Assembly (NCBI RefSeq): GCF_005222915.1
Contig: NZ_STFX01000008.1
Coordinates: forward strand, 1 to 64,000
Reading direction: 5' to 3'
From: Rhizobium sp. FKL33
Lineage (GTDB): Bacteria; Pseudomonadota; Alphaproteobacteria; Rhizobiales; Rhizobiaceae
Length of the DNA: 64,000 bases
Shown: positions 10,324 to 18,652 of the stretch, in pieces
Layout of the letters: every line of letters starts with the position of its first letter
Numbering within the stretch: the first letter of the stretch is position 1
Program-made: the position numbers and the translations under genes
The notes under the pieces: generated by a model
What the model saw: only the letters and a program-made list of their open reading frames with translations
Database searches by the model: none
What the model was told of the DNA's origin: nothing

Positions 10324-10940
10324 AAACCCCTCTCCAGGTCTTTGATTGATTGGTCTTTTGTCAATGATGCCGCCGTGGCGGCGACGCCCGCAACCCAGCG
10401 CTTCATCGCCGCGATCTCACGGCTCAGAAAATCATCGTCGCGGAAGGCATTGTAGAGAGTGGCCGCGCCCTGGCTGCGGGCAAGCAACTCCATGGCGAGA
10501 CGATCCGCCTTCTCCTCGAGACCCATCTCGACGAATTGCCGGTTCAACCAGTTTCTGAACAGCGAGAACAACGCCACCGCCTCCTCCCGCGCCGGGTGGT
10601 CGAGCTTGGCGAGTTCGCTGGTCAAAGTGCCGATCGGGCAGCCATGCAAGCGGATCTTATCGCAGTTCATCGCGAGAATATCGATGAAGCGGCCGATACG
10701 CCCCGCAGGCGTCGTCTCCTCCCCCTCCCAGGCGTCCAGCATCGCCTGTCGGTCGACGGCGCGCTTTTGAATCACCTCGTTGAGAATCTCGTCTTTCACC
10801 TTGAAATGATGGTAAAAATTGCCGCGCGAGATGTTCACCTTCTCGGCGATGTCGGCAAATGAGGTCGGCTCATAGCCTCGCCGATAGAACAGCTCGTCGG
10901 CCGCCTTGACGATATCGCTCCGGGTCTGTCGTCCCGCCAT
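10320..10940 (-). CDS. TetR/AcrR family transcriptional regulator
   Basis: This 206-residue regulator has the N-terminal helix-turn-helix TSFADIAEKVNISRGNFYHHFKVKDEIL (residues about 27-54), typical of TetR repressors. The C-terminal ligand domain contains NCDKIRLHGCPIGTL, as in TetR_C_11-type members that respond to small hydrophobic or electrophilic ligands. I chose the ATG at 10940 because the HTH starts there in normal register (MAGRQTRSDIVKAADELF). It is transcribed away from adhP, and repeated half-sites lie directly upstream, so autorepression and control of yciI, possibly also adhP, are likely. Confidence 0.9.
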   Translation of the reverse strand: MAGRQTRSDIVKAADELFYRRGYEPTSFADIAEKVNISRGNFYHHFKVKDEILNEVIQKRAVDRQAMLDAWEGEETTPAGRIGRFIDILAMNCDKIRLHGCPIGTLTSELAKLDHPAREEAVALFSLFRNWLNRQFVEMGLEEKADRLAMELLARSQGAATLYNAFRDDDFLSREIAAMKRWVAGVAATAASLTKDQSIKDLERGL

Positions 10941-10970
10941 GATTGCCTCCTGCCGACGCCAATAGGACAA

Positions 10971-11005
10971 TTGCCCTAAAGGAAATTAGGGCAAACGCCC
11001 TAATT
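10971..11005. promoter_or_regulatory. Tandem inverted repeats, probable TetR operator
   Basis: Three copies of one half-site lie here. AATTAGGGC (10984-10992) and GCCCTAATT (10997-11005) form a perfect 9-4-9 palindrome. TTGCCCTAA (10971-10979) pairs with TTAGGGCAA (10986-10994) in a 9-6-9 palindrome. The block starts 31 bp upstream of the tetR start, in the divergent region with adhP. Confidence 0.75.
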
Positions 11006-11058
11006 CGTCAATCACCCGACGCATTCGCTTCGTGAATTTTTGACGACAGGCGCATCGT

Positions 11059-11099
11059 TTGACACTGATCAAGGTCCGCCCGCGCCGCCCGGCTAGATT
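11059..11099 (+). promoter_or_regulatory. FNR/FixK-type promoter of adhP
   Basis: TTGAC-ACTG-ATCAA (11059-11072) matches the FNR/FixK consensus TTGAT-N4-ATCAA with one mismatch. A possible -10 TAGATT lies at 11094-11099. With a start near 11106-11107, the box centres at about -41, the class II activator position. Low-oxygen activation of adhP is inferred. Confidence 0.6.
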
Positions 11100-11182
11100 G
11101 GCTTCGCAACCAGAGATCACTTCACCTTGAGGCTTGACCGCTTGCGGCGAGCCAACGGGATCCCTTTGACCAGGAGCCGGAC

Positions 11183-12208
11183 ATGTCCAATCTGATGCGA
11201 GCCGCCGTCGTGCGGGAGTTCAAGAAACCGCTGGTGATCGAAGAACTGCCGATCCCCGACCCTGACGACGACCAGATCCTGGTGCGTTTCCAGGCGACCG
11301 GCGTCTGCCACACCGACCTGCACGCCGCCCATGGCGACTGGCCGGTCAAGCCCTCGCCGCCCTTCATTCCAGGCCATGAAGGCGTCGGCTTTGTCGCCAA
11401 GGCGGGCAAGAATGTGAAGCGCGTCAAGGAAGGCGACCGCGTCGGCGTGCCCTGGCTGCACACGGCCTGCGGCTACTGCCCACATTGCCGCACCGGCTGG
11501 GAAACGCTGTGCGGCAGCCAGCAGAACACCGGCTATTCCGTCAACGGCTCCTTCGCCGAATATGGCCTCGCCGATCCCGATTTTGTCGGCCGCCTGCCCG
11601 ACGCGCTGGATTTCGGCCCCGCCGCCCCCGTGCTCTGCGCCGGCGTCACCGTCTATAAGGGCCTCAAGGAAACCGAAGCGCGGCCCGGCGAATGGGTGGT
11701 GATTTCGGGCGTCGGCGGCCTCGGCCATATGGCGGTGCAATACGCCAAGGCCATGGGCCTGCATGTCGTCGCCGTCGATGTGCATGAAGACAAGCTCACG
11801 CTCGCCCGCGATCTCGGCGCCGACCTCCTGGTTGACGCAAGACAGGAAGACGCCGTCGAGCAGGTGCAGAAGACGATCGGCGGCGCGCATGGCGCGCTGG
11901 TGACCGCTGTATCGCCCCAAGCCATGGAGCAGGCCTTCCACATGCTGCGTTCGCGCGGCACCATGTCGCTCGTCGGTCTGCCGCCGTCGAAGATCGCCCT
12001 TCCCGTGTTCGACACCGTGCTCAAACGCATCACCGTGCGCGGCTCGATCGTCGGCACCCGGCAGGATCTCGAAGAGTCCCTGCAATTCGCCGGCGAAGGC
12101 AAGGTAAAATCGCATTTTTCATGGGACAAGCTGGAAAACATCAATACAATTTTCGACCGGATGATCGAAGGTAAGATCGACGGACGTATCGTGCTCGATC
12201 TGAGCTGA
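11183..12208 (+). CDS. adhP: Zinc-dependent alcohol dehydrogenase, AdhP type
   Basis: This 341-residue MDR enzyme interconverts primary alcohols such as ethanol with aldehydes using NAD. Catalytic zinc ligands are Cys in GVCHTDLH, His in GHEGVG and a later Cys in APVLCAGVT. The structural zinc loop CGYCPHCRTGWETLC has four Cys. The Rossmann motif is SGVGGLGHMAVQ, followed by the NAD-selecting Asp in VVAVDVHEDK. AGGAG lies 6 nt before the ATG. The gene diverges from tetR-yciI and follows an FNR/FixK-type box, which suits an enzyme of oxygen-limited metabolism. Confidence 0.93.
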   Translation: MSNLMRAAVVREFKKPLVIEELPIPDPDDDQILVRFQATGVCHTDLHAAHGDWPVKPSPPFIPGHEGVGFVAKAGKNVKRVKEGDRVGVPWLHTACGYCPHCRTGWETLCGSQQNTGYSVNGSFAEYGLADPDFVGRLPDALDFGPAAPVLCAGVTVYKGLKETEARPGEWVVISGVGGLGHMAVQYAKAMGLHVVAVDVHEDKLTLARDLGADLLVDARQEDAVEQVQKTIGGAHGALVTAVSPQAMEQAFHMLRSRGTMSLVGLPPSKIALPVFDTVLKRITVRGSIVGTRQDLEESLQFAGEGKVKSHFSWDKLENINTIFDRMIEGKIDGRIVLDLS

Positions 12209-12370
12209 TCGAGGACAGCCACGCTGTGCGCACGAAGATTTTCGGGCGCACAGCGGACATGACAGTCCATAAAATATACTCTGCAGGTTTCCAAAATATA
12301 GCATCCGCCAAGCTTCTATTCATCTTTTCGATCCATGGTGGACCGAAAAGGGCTTTGTGACGGCGAGACG

Positions 12371-13543
12371 ATGTCGGGGATACAATTGCAGACTGGCGAC
12401 GGAGCGGGGACCGAGCGCCGAAGCGGCGACGCCAGCCCCGGAGAGCGGCTCGACGCCGCCCCTGACGACCAGGTCGTTGCGCGGTTGCTCGACATCGCCG
12501 AGAAAGCTCTCAAGACCAGACTTGATCCGCAACAAGATCTCCTGGACGTTGGTCTTGGCGTCAATCGAGCCCTCCGCATCATCCGCGAATTCTGGCGCGC
12601 CACCGGGATCGAGCTGGACGTCAACATCTTCTATCGCTGCCGCAACGTCGCAGAGATCGCCGACGCCATACGCACGGAGCGCGCCTATTCGGATGAAAAA
12701 CGCGTGCTTCTGCGTGAAGGAGACCATGAACGCCCGCTCTTTTGCTATGCGGGCGGGGCAAATTGCTTTCTCGAAATGCGAGAACTGATCAGCGCCCTCC
12801 CCTTTAACGGCGCCATCCACGGTCTTGCGGTCAAGGCGCATCCGTTTCAACCGCATGCTTTGCCGACGGTCGAAAGCGAAGTCCAGGACGCGCTCTGCGC
12901 CATTCGCCGCGTGCAGAAGCGGGGGCCCTATCGATTGATGGGATATTCCTTCGGCGGCGTCATCGCGCTCGAACTTGCCCGCGCGCTGGAGGCTGAGGGC
13001 GAGAAGATCGAGTTTCTTGCTATGTTGGACAGCCCCCTCAGCGATCATTGCATTTCAACTGCGCAATGGCTGAGGCTGATGGCCCGGGTGGTCTGCCGGC
13101 AAGCGCTGGCTTTTCTCGCCTTGCGCCGGAGGCTCGATCGCTACGCCGTCAACGGCAAGCCGGGCTGCGGCGCCGGATATCCGAAGCGGAAGGGACATCG
13201 GCTGCTCCTGCGCTTTCTCTCGCCAGAAAAAGCCGATTACCCCTTGTTCAATCCGCAATGGGTGCATGGCTTTCCGCCGGCTTACACGGGGATGGGAGAG
13301 CAGATCATGCGGATGAAGGGGCTCTATCAGCCGCGCCGATACGAGGGGAAGACCCATTTCGTCACCTCGTCCGCCGGCTCGCCGATCGATTGTCCATCCC
13401 GGGACGTCTGGGCTCCGCATCTCGCCAATGTGGAATGGATCGAGACAAACGGCACGCATCTCAGCATGCTGGTCGGCCGAAATGCAAAGGCGCTCGCCGC
13501 GACAATCGGCGAACGCCTTCAGAATTCGAGCAAATCAGGCTGA
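12371..13543 (+). CDS. Degenerate carrier domain fused to a type I thioesterase
   Basis: The protein (390 aa from this ATG; an ATG at 12335 would add 12) has two parts. Residues about 33-103 fold like a peptidyl/acyl carrier (RLDPQQDLLDVG, then a helix, then NVAEIADAI). The phosphopantetheine attachment site, normally LGGDSL, reads VGLGVN, so the modified Ser is missing. From about 120 on it is an alpha/beta-hydrolase thioesterase of the NRPS/PKS type, with the nucleophile motif GYSFGG (191-196), a likely acid LDSPLSD and a late catalytic His in NGTHLSML. No NRPS, PKS or transferase gene is nearby. The substrate is unknown. The stop lies 4 bp from the convergent DUF4189 gene. Confidence 0.75.
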   Translation: MSGIQLQTGDGAGTERRSGDASPGERLDAAPDDQVVARLLDIAEKALKTRLDPQQDLLDVGLGVNRALRIIREFWRATGIELDVNIFYRCRNVAEIADAIRTERAYSDEKRVLLREGDHERPLFCYAGGANCFLEMRELISALPFNGAIHGLAVKAHPFQPHALPTVESEVQDALCAIRRVQKRGPYRLMGYSFGGVIALELARALEAEGEKIEFLAMLDSPLSDHCISTAQWLRLMARVVCRQALAFLALRRRLDRYAVNGKPGCGAGYPKRKGHRLLLRFLSPEKADYPLFNPQWVHGFPPAYTGMGEQIMRMKGLYQPRRYEGKTHFVTSSAGSPIDCPSRDVWAPHLANVEWIETNGTHLSMLVGRNAKALAATIGERLQNSSKSG

Positions 13544-13547
13544 TCGA

Positions 13548-13784
13548 TCAGGTATCTTCATTGCATTCCGTGATTTCGCACACGGACTCGGTCGTTGTTT
13601 TATTGGCGCATTCGTTGAGCGCGCGCTCGGTCGCGTCGGCCTCGTTGTCGTAATTGTAGCTATAGCCATAGGACCCCTCTTCGGAGACGGCGATGCAGCC
13701 CCAGGCGCGAGCGGCGCTGGTCGTCGACAGGGTCGCAGCCGCCAAAGCCAATGCAATCAAACCGATCTTGTGAAGTTTCGCCAC
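13548..13784 (-). CDS. Small secreted DUF4189-like protein
   Basis: This 78-residue protein begins with GTG behind a strong AGGAGG. It has a Sec signal peptide (LIALALAAATLSTTSAARA) likely cut before WGCIAVSEEG. The mature part, about 50 residues, carries three Cys and the pattern WGxIAVS then NYDNEADATERALNEC of DUF4189, a family of small exported proteins without a known reaction. The Cys residues may form disulfides in the periplasm. It is convergent with the carrier-thioesterase gene and runs in the same direction as the glutaredoxin-MauE gene. Confidence 0.75.
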   Translation of the reverse strand: MAKLHKIGLIALALAAATLSTTSAARAWGCIAVSEEGSYGYSYNYDNEADATERALNECANKTTTESVCEITECNEDT

Positions 13785-13937
13785 GTGATTTCCTCCTGCG
13801 CATATCTGGTTCTGGGGAATTTCGTCTCACAAAACGCCGTCATGCGCCAGCGACAAGGCGCCGGGGACAGTCAGACCGCCCCCACTCATTTTGGGTGAAT
13901 TGCTCGCCGGGCTTGTCCGAGGATACTTTGCATCAGC

Positions 13938-14693
13938 TTACATAGGGCCATGACCGCCCAGCAGGCCGTAAAGCATCCACAACGCCATGGCGACCATCAT
14001 CACATTTTCCGTCAAGGATACGAAGCCGAGCGGCACGTTGAAAGAACCGCCGACGCAGGCGCATTTCAATTGGCGCTTGTCGACATACACCGCCTTGAAG
14101 ACGGAGACCGCGCCGATCGTTCCAATGAACAGGGCCACCGGAATGGACAACCAAGACAATGCGCCGGCCACCATCAAAACGCCCGCAAGCGCTTCCGCGA
14201 AAGGATAGATATAGCCATAGCCCACCCAGCGCCGCGCCAGCAGATCGTAGTTCAAGAACATCGTTGAGAAAGTCTCGATGTTTTGCAGTTTGAGGATCGC
14301 CAGGATACACATGCTGAACGCGATGAACCATTCGAAGGCCCGCATCGTCAGCGCATCGCCAAAGGCGGCATAGCTCGTCGCCACAGCCATGAGGGCCGCC
14401 ACGGAGAAGAGCGCAATCACCGGGCGATAAGTGGGTTTGGAGGGATCGGCGACGGCAAGTCCGAAATGACGGCGGAGATCATCATGGCCGCCAATACTCA
14501 CCCCGTCGATAAAGGTCTGCGGCGTCGTCTTGACCTGATGGTCAGTCTTGAAGCGATCGGTTTGCTCCCGGCTGGTCAGCCAGCGATCCTCGACCCTGTA
14601 ACCCCGCCGCTCGAGCAGATCCTTGGATTTGAGCCCATAGGGGCAGATATGCTTGTCCATCACCATGCGATAGAGCGTCGCTTCCTTGGTCAT
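13938..14693 (-). CDS. Glutaredoxin-MauE/DoxX fusion membrane protein
   Basis: Residues 1 to about 75 form a glutaredoxin domain with a monothiol-type active site CPYG (HICPYGLKSKDLL) and the cis-proline block TTPQTFIDG. After it come four or five membrane segments of the MauE/DoxX type with the signature KCACVGG and PLGFVSLTEN. MauE-like proteins handle disulfide or thiol chemistry in the membrane. The start at 14693 has AGAGGA 7 nt upstream. The gene is read from the mer-type promoter shared with the divergent MerR-like gene, so it is probably induced by a thiol-reactive metal or oxidant; mercury is the obvious candidate but is unproven. Confidence 0.85.
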   Translation of the reverse strand: MTKEATLYRMVMDKHICPYGLKSKDLLERRGYRVEDRWLTSREQTDRFKTDHQVKTTPQTFIDGVSIGGHDDLRRHFGLAVADPSKPTYRPVIALFSVAALMAVATSYAAFGDALTMRAFEWFIAFSMCILAILKLQNIETFSTMFLNYDLLARRWVGYGYIYPFAEALAGVLMVAGALSWLSIPVALFIGTIGAVSVFKAVYVDKRQLKCACVGGSFNVPLGFVSLTENVMMVAMALWMLYGLLGGHGPM

Positions 14694-14727
14694 GATTTTT
14701 CCTCTTGTTTTCGGAACCACGCCACCG

Positions 14728-14758
14728 ATATAGCCTCCGTACCATGATACGGAGTCAA
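14728..14758 (-). promoter_or_regulatory. MerR-type operator-promoter
   Basis: Perfect arms CTCCGTA (14735-14741) and TACGGAG (14748-14754) flank a 6-bp centre. Reading leftward, the -35 is TTGACT (14758-14753) and the -10 is CTATAT or TATATC, giving a 19- or 20-bp spacer. Both the over-long spacer and the dyad sequence match the classical mer operator, where MerR untwists the promoter. Confidence 0.85.
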
Positions 14759-14761
14759 GGG

Positions 14762-15166
14762 ATGCCATTGACGATTGCGAAACTCGCCGAAGCAGGCGGC
14801 GTCGGGGTTGAAACTATCCGCTTTTACCAACGCCGCGGCTTGATCGACGTTCCACCGCGCCCCGAAGGCTCGGGCCTCTCCGGCGGGGTGCGTCGCTACG
14901 GGGATGGAGATGTGCGGCGGCTGCGCTTCATCCGCTCAGCGCAGAAGGCCGGGTTCACCCTAGAGGAAATCGCCGAACTGCTCAGGCTCGACGCTGAAAA
15001 CGACCGTCGGCGGGCGCGGCAACTCGCCGACGCGAGAATTCTCGCGCTGGATCAGAAGATCGCCGAACTGCAAGCCGCAAAGACAGCACTCGGTCGTCTG
15101 GCGCAGGCCTGCGCCCATGGGCCGGACGGCCCATGTCCGATCCTCGACGCATTCACGACCGAATGA
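14762..15166 (+). CDS. MerR family regulator with two metal-site cysteines
   Basis: This 134-residue MerR-type activator has a winged HTH (LTIAKLAEAGGVGVETIRFYQRRGLI) that is nearly identical in pattern to mercuric MerR. A dimerisation helix and the C-terminal block ACAHGPDGPCPIL follow. Two Cys match MerR Cys117 and Cys126. The third ligand, Cys82 of Tn501 MerR, is absent: the segment reads LDAENDRRRARQL. Its ligand may therefore differ from Hg(II). AAGGG precedes the ATG at 14762; the open frame reaches 14705, but that would place the start inside the operator. It diverges from the glutaredoxin-MauE gene. Confidence 0.88.
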   Translation: MPLTIAKLAEAGGVGVETIRFYQRRGLIDVPPRPEGSGLSGGVRRYGDGDVRRLRFIRSAQKAGFTLEEIAELLRLDAENDRRRARQLADARILALDQKIAELQAAKTALGRLAQACAHGPDGPCPILDAFTTE

Positions 15167-15172
15167 CCGACA

Positions 15173-15973
15173 TCATGGGCGGCACGCATCGCCGAGACCC
15201 GGCCCGAGAATCAGATTCCGTCCGCGCTGTTTTGCAGCATAGAGCGCCATGTCGGCCTGCTTGAAGGCCGCCTCGAACTCCACCCCCAAGGCGGCATGCG
15301 CCATACCGCCCGAGAGAGTGACGAAAAAACTTTGTTCGCCGGTCGAGAACTCGCAACGGATTGTCTCGGCACGAACCCGCTCGGCGCGATGATAATCCTC
15401 CTCCAGCCGCGACGCCTGGCTGAGCACGCCGAATTCCTCGCCGCCCAACCGGCATACGACGTCTGTAGCCCGATGGAACACCCGGCAAATGACCCCAGCC
15501 ACCGTTTCGATCACCTCGTCGCCGGCCGCATGGCCGTGCCGGTCGTTGACCTGCTTGAAAAAGTCGATGTCGAAGACGATGAGGATCGAATCTTCCTTCC
15601 GCTTGGCGAAAGCGTCGAGAAAGGCGCGCCGATTGAGAAGCTTCGACAAAGGGTCGATCCGGCTCATCTCGTCCAGCGCTTTGTTGGTGACCCTCAGCCC
15701 GTGGATGCGGAGCCCGGCGCGATAATAGACGATGAACGCGCCGAACAGCGCCAGAAGCGGCGTCATCCACGATATGCAAAATAGAAAATGGGCCGGGTCA
15801 GGCGGCAGAAGATCGAACCGATAGACGATCAGACAGATGGAAACCTGCGCCAGCGTCAAGCTCAAGGAGAAACACAACGCCCCCCGAAAAGCGTTGCAGG
15901 CGACCCTGGAACGCGTCAGGGTGTCAGCGCCCGTAGCGGTCATGACCTTTAGCTTCGTCAAAAATCCGAACAT
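15173..15973 (-). CDS. Membrane-anchored diguanylate cyclase (GGDEF)
   Basis: The protein makes cyclic di-GMP from two GTP. Two N-terminal membrane segments (ALCFSLSLTLAQVSICLIVYRF and the stretch around ISWMTPLLALFGAFIVYY) lead into a GGDEF domain at residues about 95-260. The active site is GGEEF, an accepted active variant. RATD lies five residues before it, so the inhibitory I-site is intact. No sensory domain other than the membrane pair is visible. Its stop lies 7 bp from the convergent MerR-like stop. The ATG at 15973 has a weak ribosome binding site; an ATG at 15943 with AAAGG is an alternative. Confidence 0.9.
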   Translation of the reverse strand: MFGFLTKLKVMTATGADTLTRSRVACNAFRGALCFSLSLTLAQVSICLIVYRFDLLPPDPAHFLFCISWMTPLLALFGAFIVYYRAGLRIHGLRVTNKALDEMSRIDPLSKLLNRRAFLDAFAKRKEDSILIVFDIDFFKQVNDRHGHAAGDEVIETVAGVICRVFHRATDVVCRLGGEEFGVLSQASRLEEDYHRAERVRAETIRCEFSTGEQSFFVTLSGGMAHAALGVEFEAAFKQADMALYAAKQRGRNLILGPGLGDACRP

Positions 15974-16277
15974 GAAAACCTATAATTGTATAAACTACAA
16001 AAAACCAAATAATCGCCCCGACCGTCTTCGACTCAGGGTAGACGCTACGATACGTAGATAAATTCGATTTGTGGACATTCTTTCTGTTCAGCGTCTCAAA
16101 ATGTCGCTAGTAAAAATACCACAACACGCTCAGGTTTACGTCTTTTCGCAAAGACTGTCGGAGTCTATCCGCCTGTACAATCATAACATATCATCCGATG
16201 GCGGGGATCAATCATCTGCGCAGCAAAAAGGGCCGCGAACGGCCCTTTGACATGATCGACAATGACGGCGCAGCACA
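15974..16277. other. AT-rich spacer between murB and the GGDEF gene
   Basis: This spacer of about 300 bp is visibly AT-richer than its neighbours. It holds the murB terminator at its right end and presumably the GGDEF promoter. A short palindrome CTACG-ATA-CGTAG lies near 16041-16053. I see no gene. Confidence 0.45.
16227..16248 (-). terminator. Rho-independent terminator after murB
   Basis: Arms AAAGGGCCG and CGGCCCTTT with a 4-nt loop are followed, reading leftward, by TTTGCTG. It ends the mraZ-to-murB transcript. Confidence 0.88.
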
Positions 16278-17240
16278 TCAGGGCGCGAAAGCCGCCACTT
16301 CATAACCCTGCATGAAATCGCCGATGCGCTTGATTTCCCATTCCAACAGCACGCCGGAATTTTCGAAGACACGCTGGCGAACGATTTCGCCGAGCTTTTC
16401 GAGATCATGCGCCGTCGCCTGGCCGATATTGATCATGAAATTGCAGTGCAGCGGCGACATCTGCGCGCCGCCGATCTGCAATCCCCGGCAGCCTGCTTCA
16501 TCGATCAGCTTCCAGGCCGAATGGCCCTCGGGATTCTTGAAGGTCGAGCCGCCGGTCTTTTCCTGCACCGGCTGCACGGTCTCGCGATGATGGCGAACGG
16601 CGTCCATGTCGGCGCGGATCTTGGCCTTGTCCTCGGCGTAACCTTGGAAAACGCCATGGGTGAAGATCAGCCCTTCCGGCGGGGCGGAATGGCGATAGCT
16701 GTAATGCATGTCGGCGTTGGAGAGCGTCACGCGTTCGCCCTTGCGGGTCACCGCCTCGATCTCGACCACGCGCTCGCGGGTTTCCGAGCCATTGGCGCCC
16801 GCGTTCATGCGCAACGCGCCGCCGATCGAACCGGGAATGCCGTAATAGAAGGCGAAACCGCCGATGCCGTGATCGAGCGCCATGGCGGCGATGTTCTTGT
16901 CCGGGCAGATCGCGCCGGCGCGGATGCGGTTTTCGCCGGCCAGTTCGACATCGCCGAAGCCCTTGGCCGACAGACGCAGCACAACGCCCTTGATCCCGCC
17001 GTCTCGGACGAGAAGGTTGGAGCCGACGCCCACGACCGTCAGCGGCACCTCTTCCGGCAGCGCCTTCAGAAAGGTGACGAGATCGTCCACGTCATGCGGC
17101 TGGAACATCAGTTCCGCCAGACCGCCGGCGCGAAACCACGTCACCCGGTCCATCGGCGCGTCCGGGGTCAGCCTGCCCCTGACATCCTGCATCGCGCTGC
17201 CGAGTTCGGCCAGCAGCTTCTTGCCATCTACCTGCTTCAT
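16278..17240 (-). CDS. murB: UDP-N-acetylenolpyruvoylglucosamine reductase MurB
   Basis: MurB uses FAD and NADPH to reduce the enolpyruvyl ether to UDP-MurNAc. The 320-residue product has the FAD-binding block [15 protein letters not shown], then [18 protein letters not shown] and the C-terminal [13 protein letters not shown]. The catalytic Ser lies in [25 protein letters not shown] precedes the ATG at 17240, which overlaps the murC stop by 4 bp. It is the last gene of the mraZ-led operon; ddl, which usually follows, lies 7 kb further on. Confidence 0.97.
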   Translation of the reverse strand: MKQVDGKKLLAELGSAMQDVRGRLTPDAPMDRVTWFRAGGLAELMFQPHDVDDLVTFLKALPEEVPLTVVGVGSNLLVRDGGIKGVVLRLSAKGFGDVELAGENRIRAGAICPDKNIAAMALDHGIGGFAFYYGIPGSIGGALRMNAGANGSETRERVVEIEAVTRKGERVTLSNADMHYSYRHSAPPEGLIFTHGVFQGYAEDKAKIRADMDAVRHHRETVQPVQEKTGGSTFKNPEGHSAWKLIDEAGCRGLQIGGAQMSPLHCNFMINIGQATAHDLEKLGEIVRQRVFENSGVLLEWEIKRIGDFMQGYEVAAFAP

Positions 17241-18652
17241 GCCTTCTTTCCTGACAGGGACGCGAGTTCCTTGGGGAGAGCCGCGGCCCAATTTGTGATG
17301 TTGCCGGCTCCGAGCAGGACGACGAAATCGCCCGGCTCCGCCAGCGCGGCCACGAAGGGCGCGAGCGCATCCGGAGAAGACAGGAAGCGCGCGTCGCGGT
17401 GGCCGCCGGATTTGATGCGAGACACCAGCTCTTCAGCCGTGACTCCATCGATCGGATCTTCGCCCGCCGAATAAATCGGCGCAATGAAAATCGTGTCGGC
17501 ATCGTTGAAACAGGCGGCAAAATCCTCGAAAAGGCTGTGGACCCGGCTGTAGCGATGCGGCTGATGGATGGCGATGATGCGTCCCTTGCAGGTGTCGCGA
17601 GCGGCTTTCAGCACCGCCTTGATCTCGACAGGGTGATGACCATAGTCGTCGAACACCTGGATTCCGTTCCATTCGCCGGTATGGGTGAAGCGGCGCTTGA
17701 CGCCGCCGAAGCCCGCGAGACCCTTGGCGATGGCCTCTTCGCTGATCCCCAGCCGATGCGCGACCGCAATGGCCGCCGTGGCGTTGGAGACATTGTGCCG
17801 GCCCGGCATCGGCAGCCTCAGGCCGTTCATCTCGATGACCTTTCCCGTGCGGCGACGGCGGATGACCACGTCGAAGATCGAGATCGCGCCTTCGTAACGC
17901 AGATTGAGGAAGCGCACGTCGGCCTGCGGATTCTCGCCATAGGTGATGACCTTGCGGTCTTCGATCTTGGAGACCATGGTCTGCACTTCGGGATGGTCGA
18001 GGCACATGACGCCGAAGCCGTAGAACGGCACATTCTCCACGAACTGGCGGAAGGCGGCGCGGGCGTTGTCGAAGGTGCCGTAATGGTCGAGATGCTCAGG
18101 GTCGATATTGGTGACCACCGCGACGTCGGCAGGCAGCTTGAGGAAGGTGCCGTCGGATTCGTCGGCCTCCACCACCATCCACTCGCCCTCGCCCATGCGG
18201 GCGTTGGTGCCGTAAGCGTTGATGATGCCGCCGTTGATCACGGTCGGGTCGAGCCCGCCGGCTTCGAGCAGCGTGCCGACCATCGAGGTGGTCGTGGTCT
18301 TGCCATGCGTGCCGCCGATGGCGATGGCGTTGCGGAAGCGCATGAGCTCGGCGAGCATTTCGGCGCGACGCACGACCGGCAGCAGCTTCTCGCGCGCGGC
18401 GATCAGTTCCGGATTGTTCTTCTTGATCGCGGTCGACACGACCACGACTTCGGCCTCGCCGAGATTGTCGGCCTTGTGGCCCACGAAGACGTCGATGCCC
18501 TTGGCGCGCAGGCGCTGGACATTGGCGCTGTCGGCCTGGTCCGATCCCTGCACCTTATGACCGAGATTGTGCAGCACTTCGGCGATGCCGCTCATGCCGA
18601 TGCCGCCGATGCCGATGAAGTGGACGAGCCCGATGCTCTTGGGCATTTTCAT
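17237..18652 (-). CDS. murC: UDP-N-acetylmuramate--L-alanine ligase MurC
   Basis: MurC adds L-Ala to UDP-MurNAc with ATP. The 471-residue product starts [22 protein letters not shown], a Rossmann-like UDP-binding turn. The P-loop [12 protein letters not shown] is followed by the Mur ligase blocks [11 protein letters not shown] and [12 protein letters not shown]. The frame is open far upstream into murG on the same strand, but the real start at 18652 overlaps the murG stop by 4 bp (ATGA) and gives the standard length. Confidence 0.97.
   Translation of the reverse strand: MKMPKSIGLVHFIGIGGIGMSGIAEVLHNLGHKVQGSDQADSANVQRLRAKGIDVFVGHKADNLGEAEVVVVSTAIKKNNPELIAAREKLLPVVRRAEMLAELMRFRNAIAIGGTHGKTTTTSMVGTLLEAGGLDPTVINGGIINAYGTNARMGEGEWMVVEADESDGTFLKLPADVAVVTNIDPEHLDHYGTFDNARAAFRQFVENVPFYGFGVMCLDHPEVQTMVSKIEDRKVITYGENPQADVRFLNLRYEGAISIFDVVIRRRRTGKVIEMNGLRLPMPGRHNVSNATAAIAVAHRLGISEEAIAKGLAGFGGVKRRFTHTGEWNGIQVFDDYGHHPVEIKAVLKAARDTCKGRIIAIHQPHRYSRVHSLFEDFAACFNDADTIFIAPIYSAGEDPIDGVTAEELVSRIKSGGHRDARFLSSPDALAPFVAALAEPGDFVVLLGAGNITNWAAALPKELASLSGKKA

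Noticed and set aside
11117-12115. 332-codon frame antisense to adhP
   Set aside because: Shadow of a well-supported dehydrogenase with all zinc ligands.
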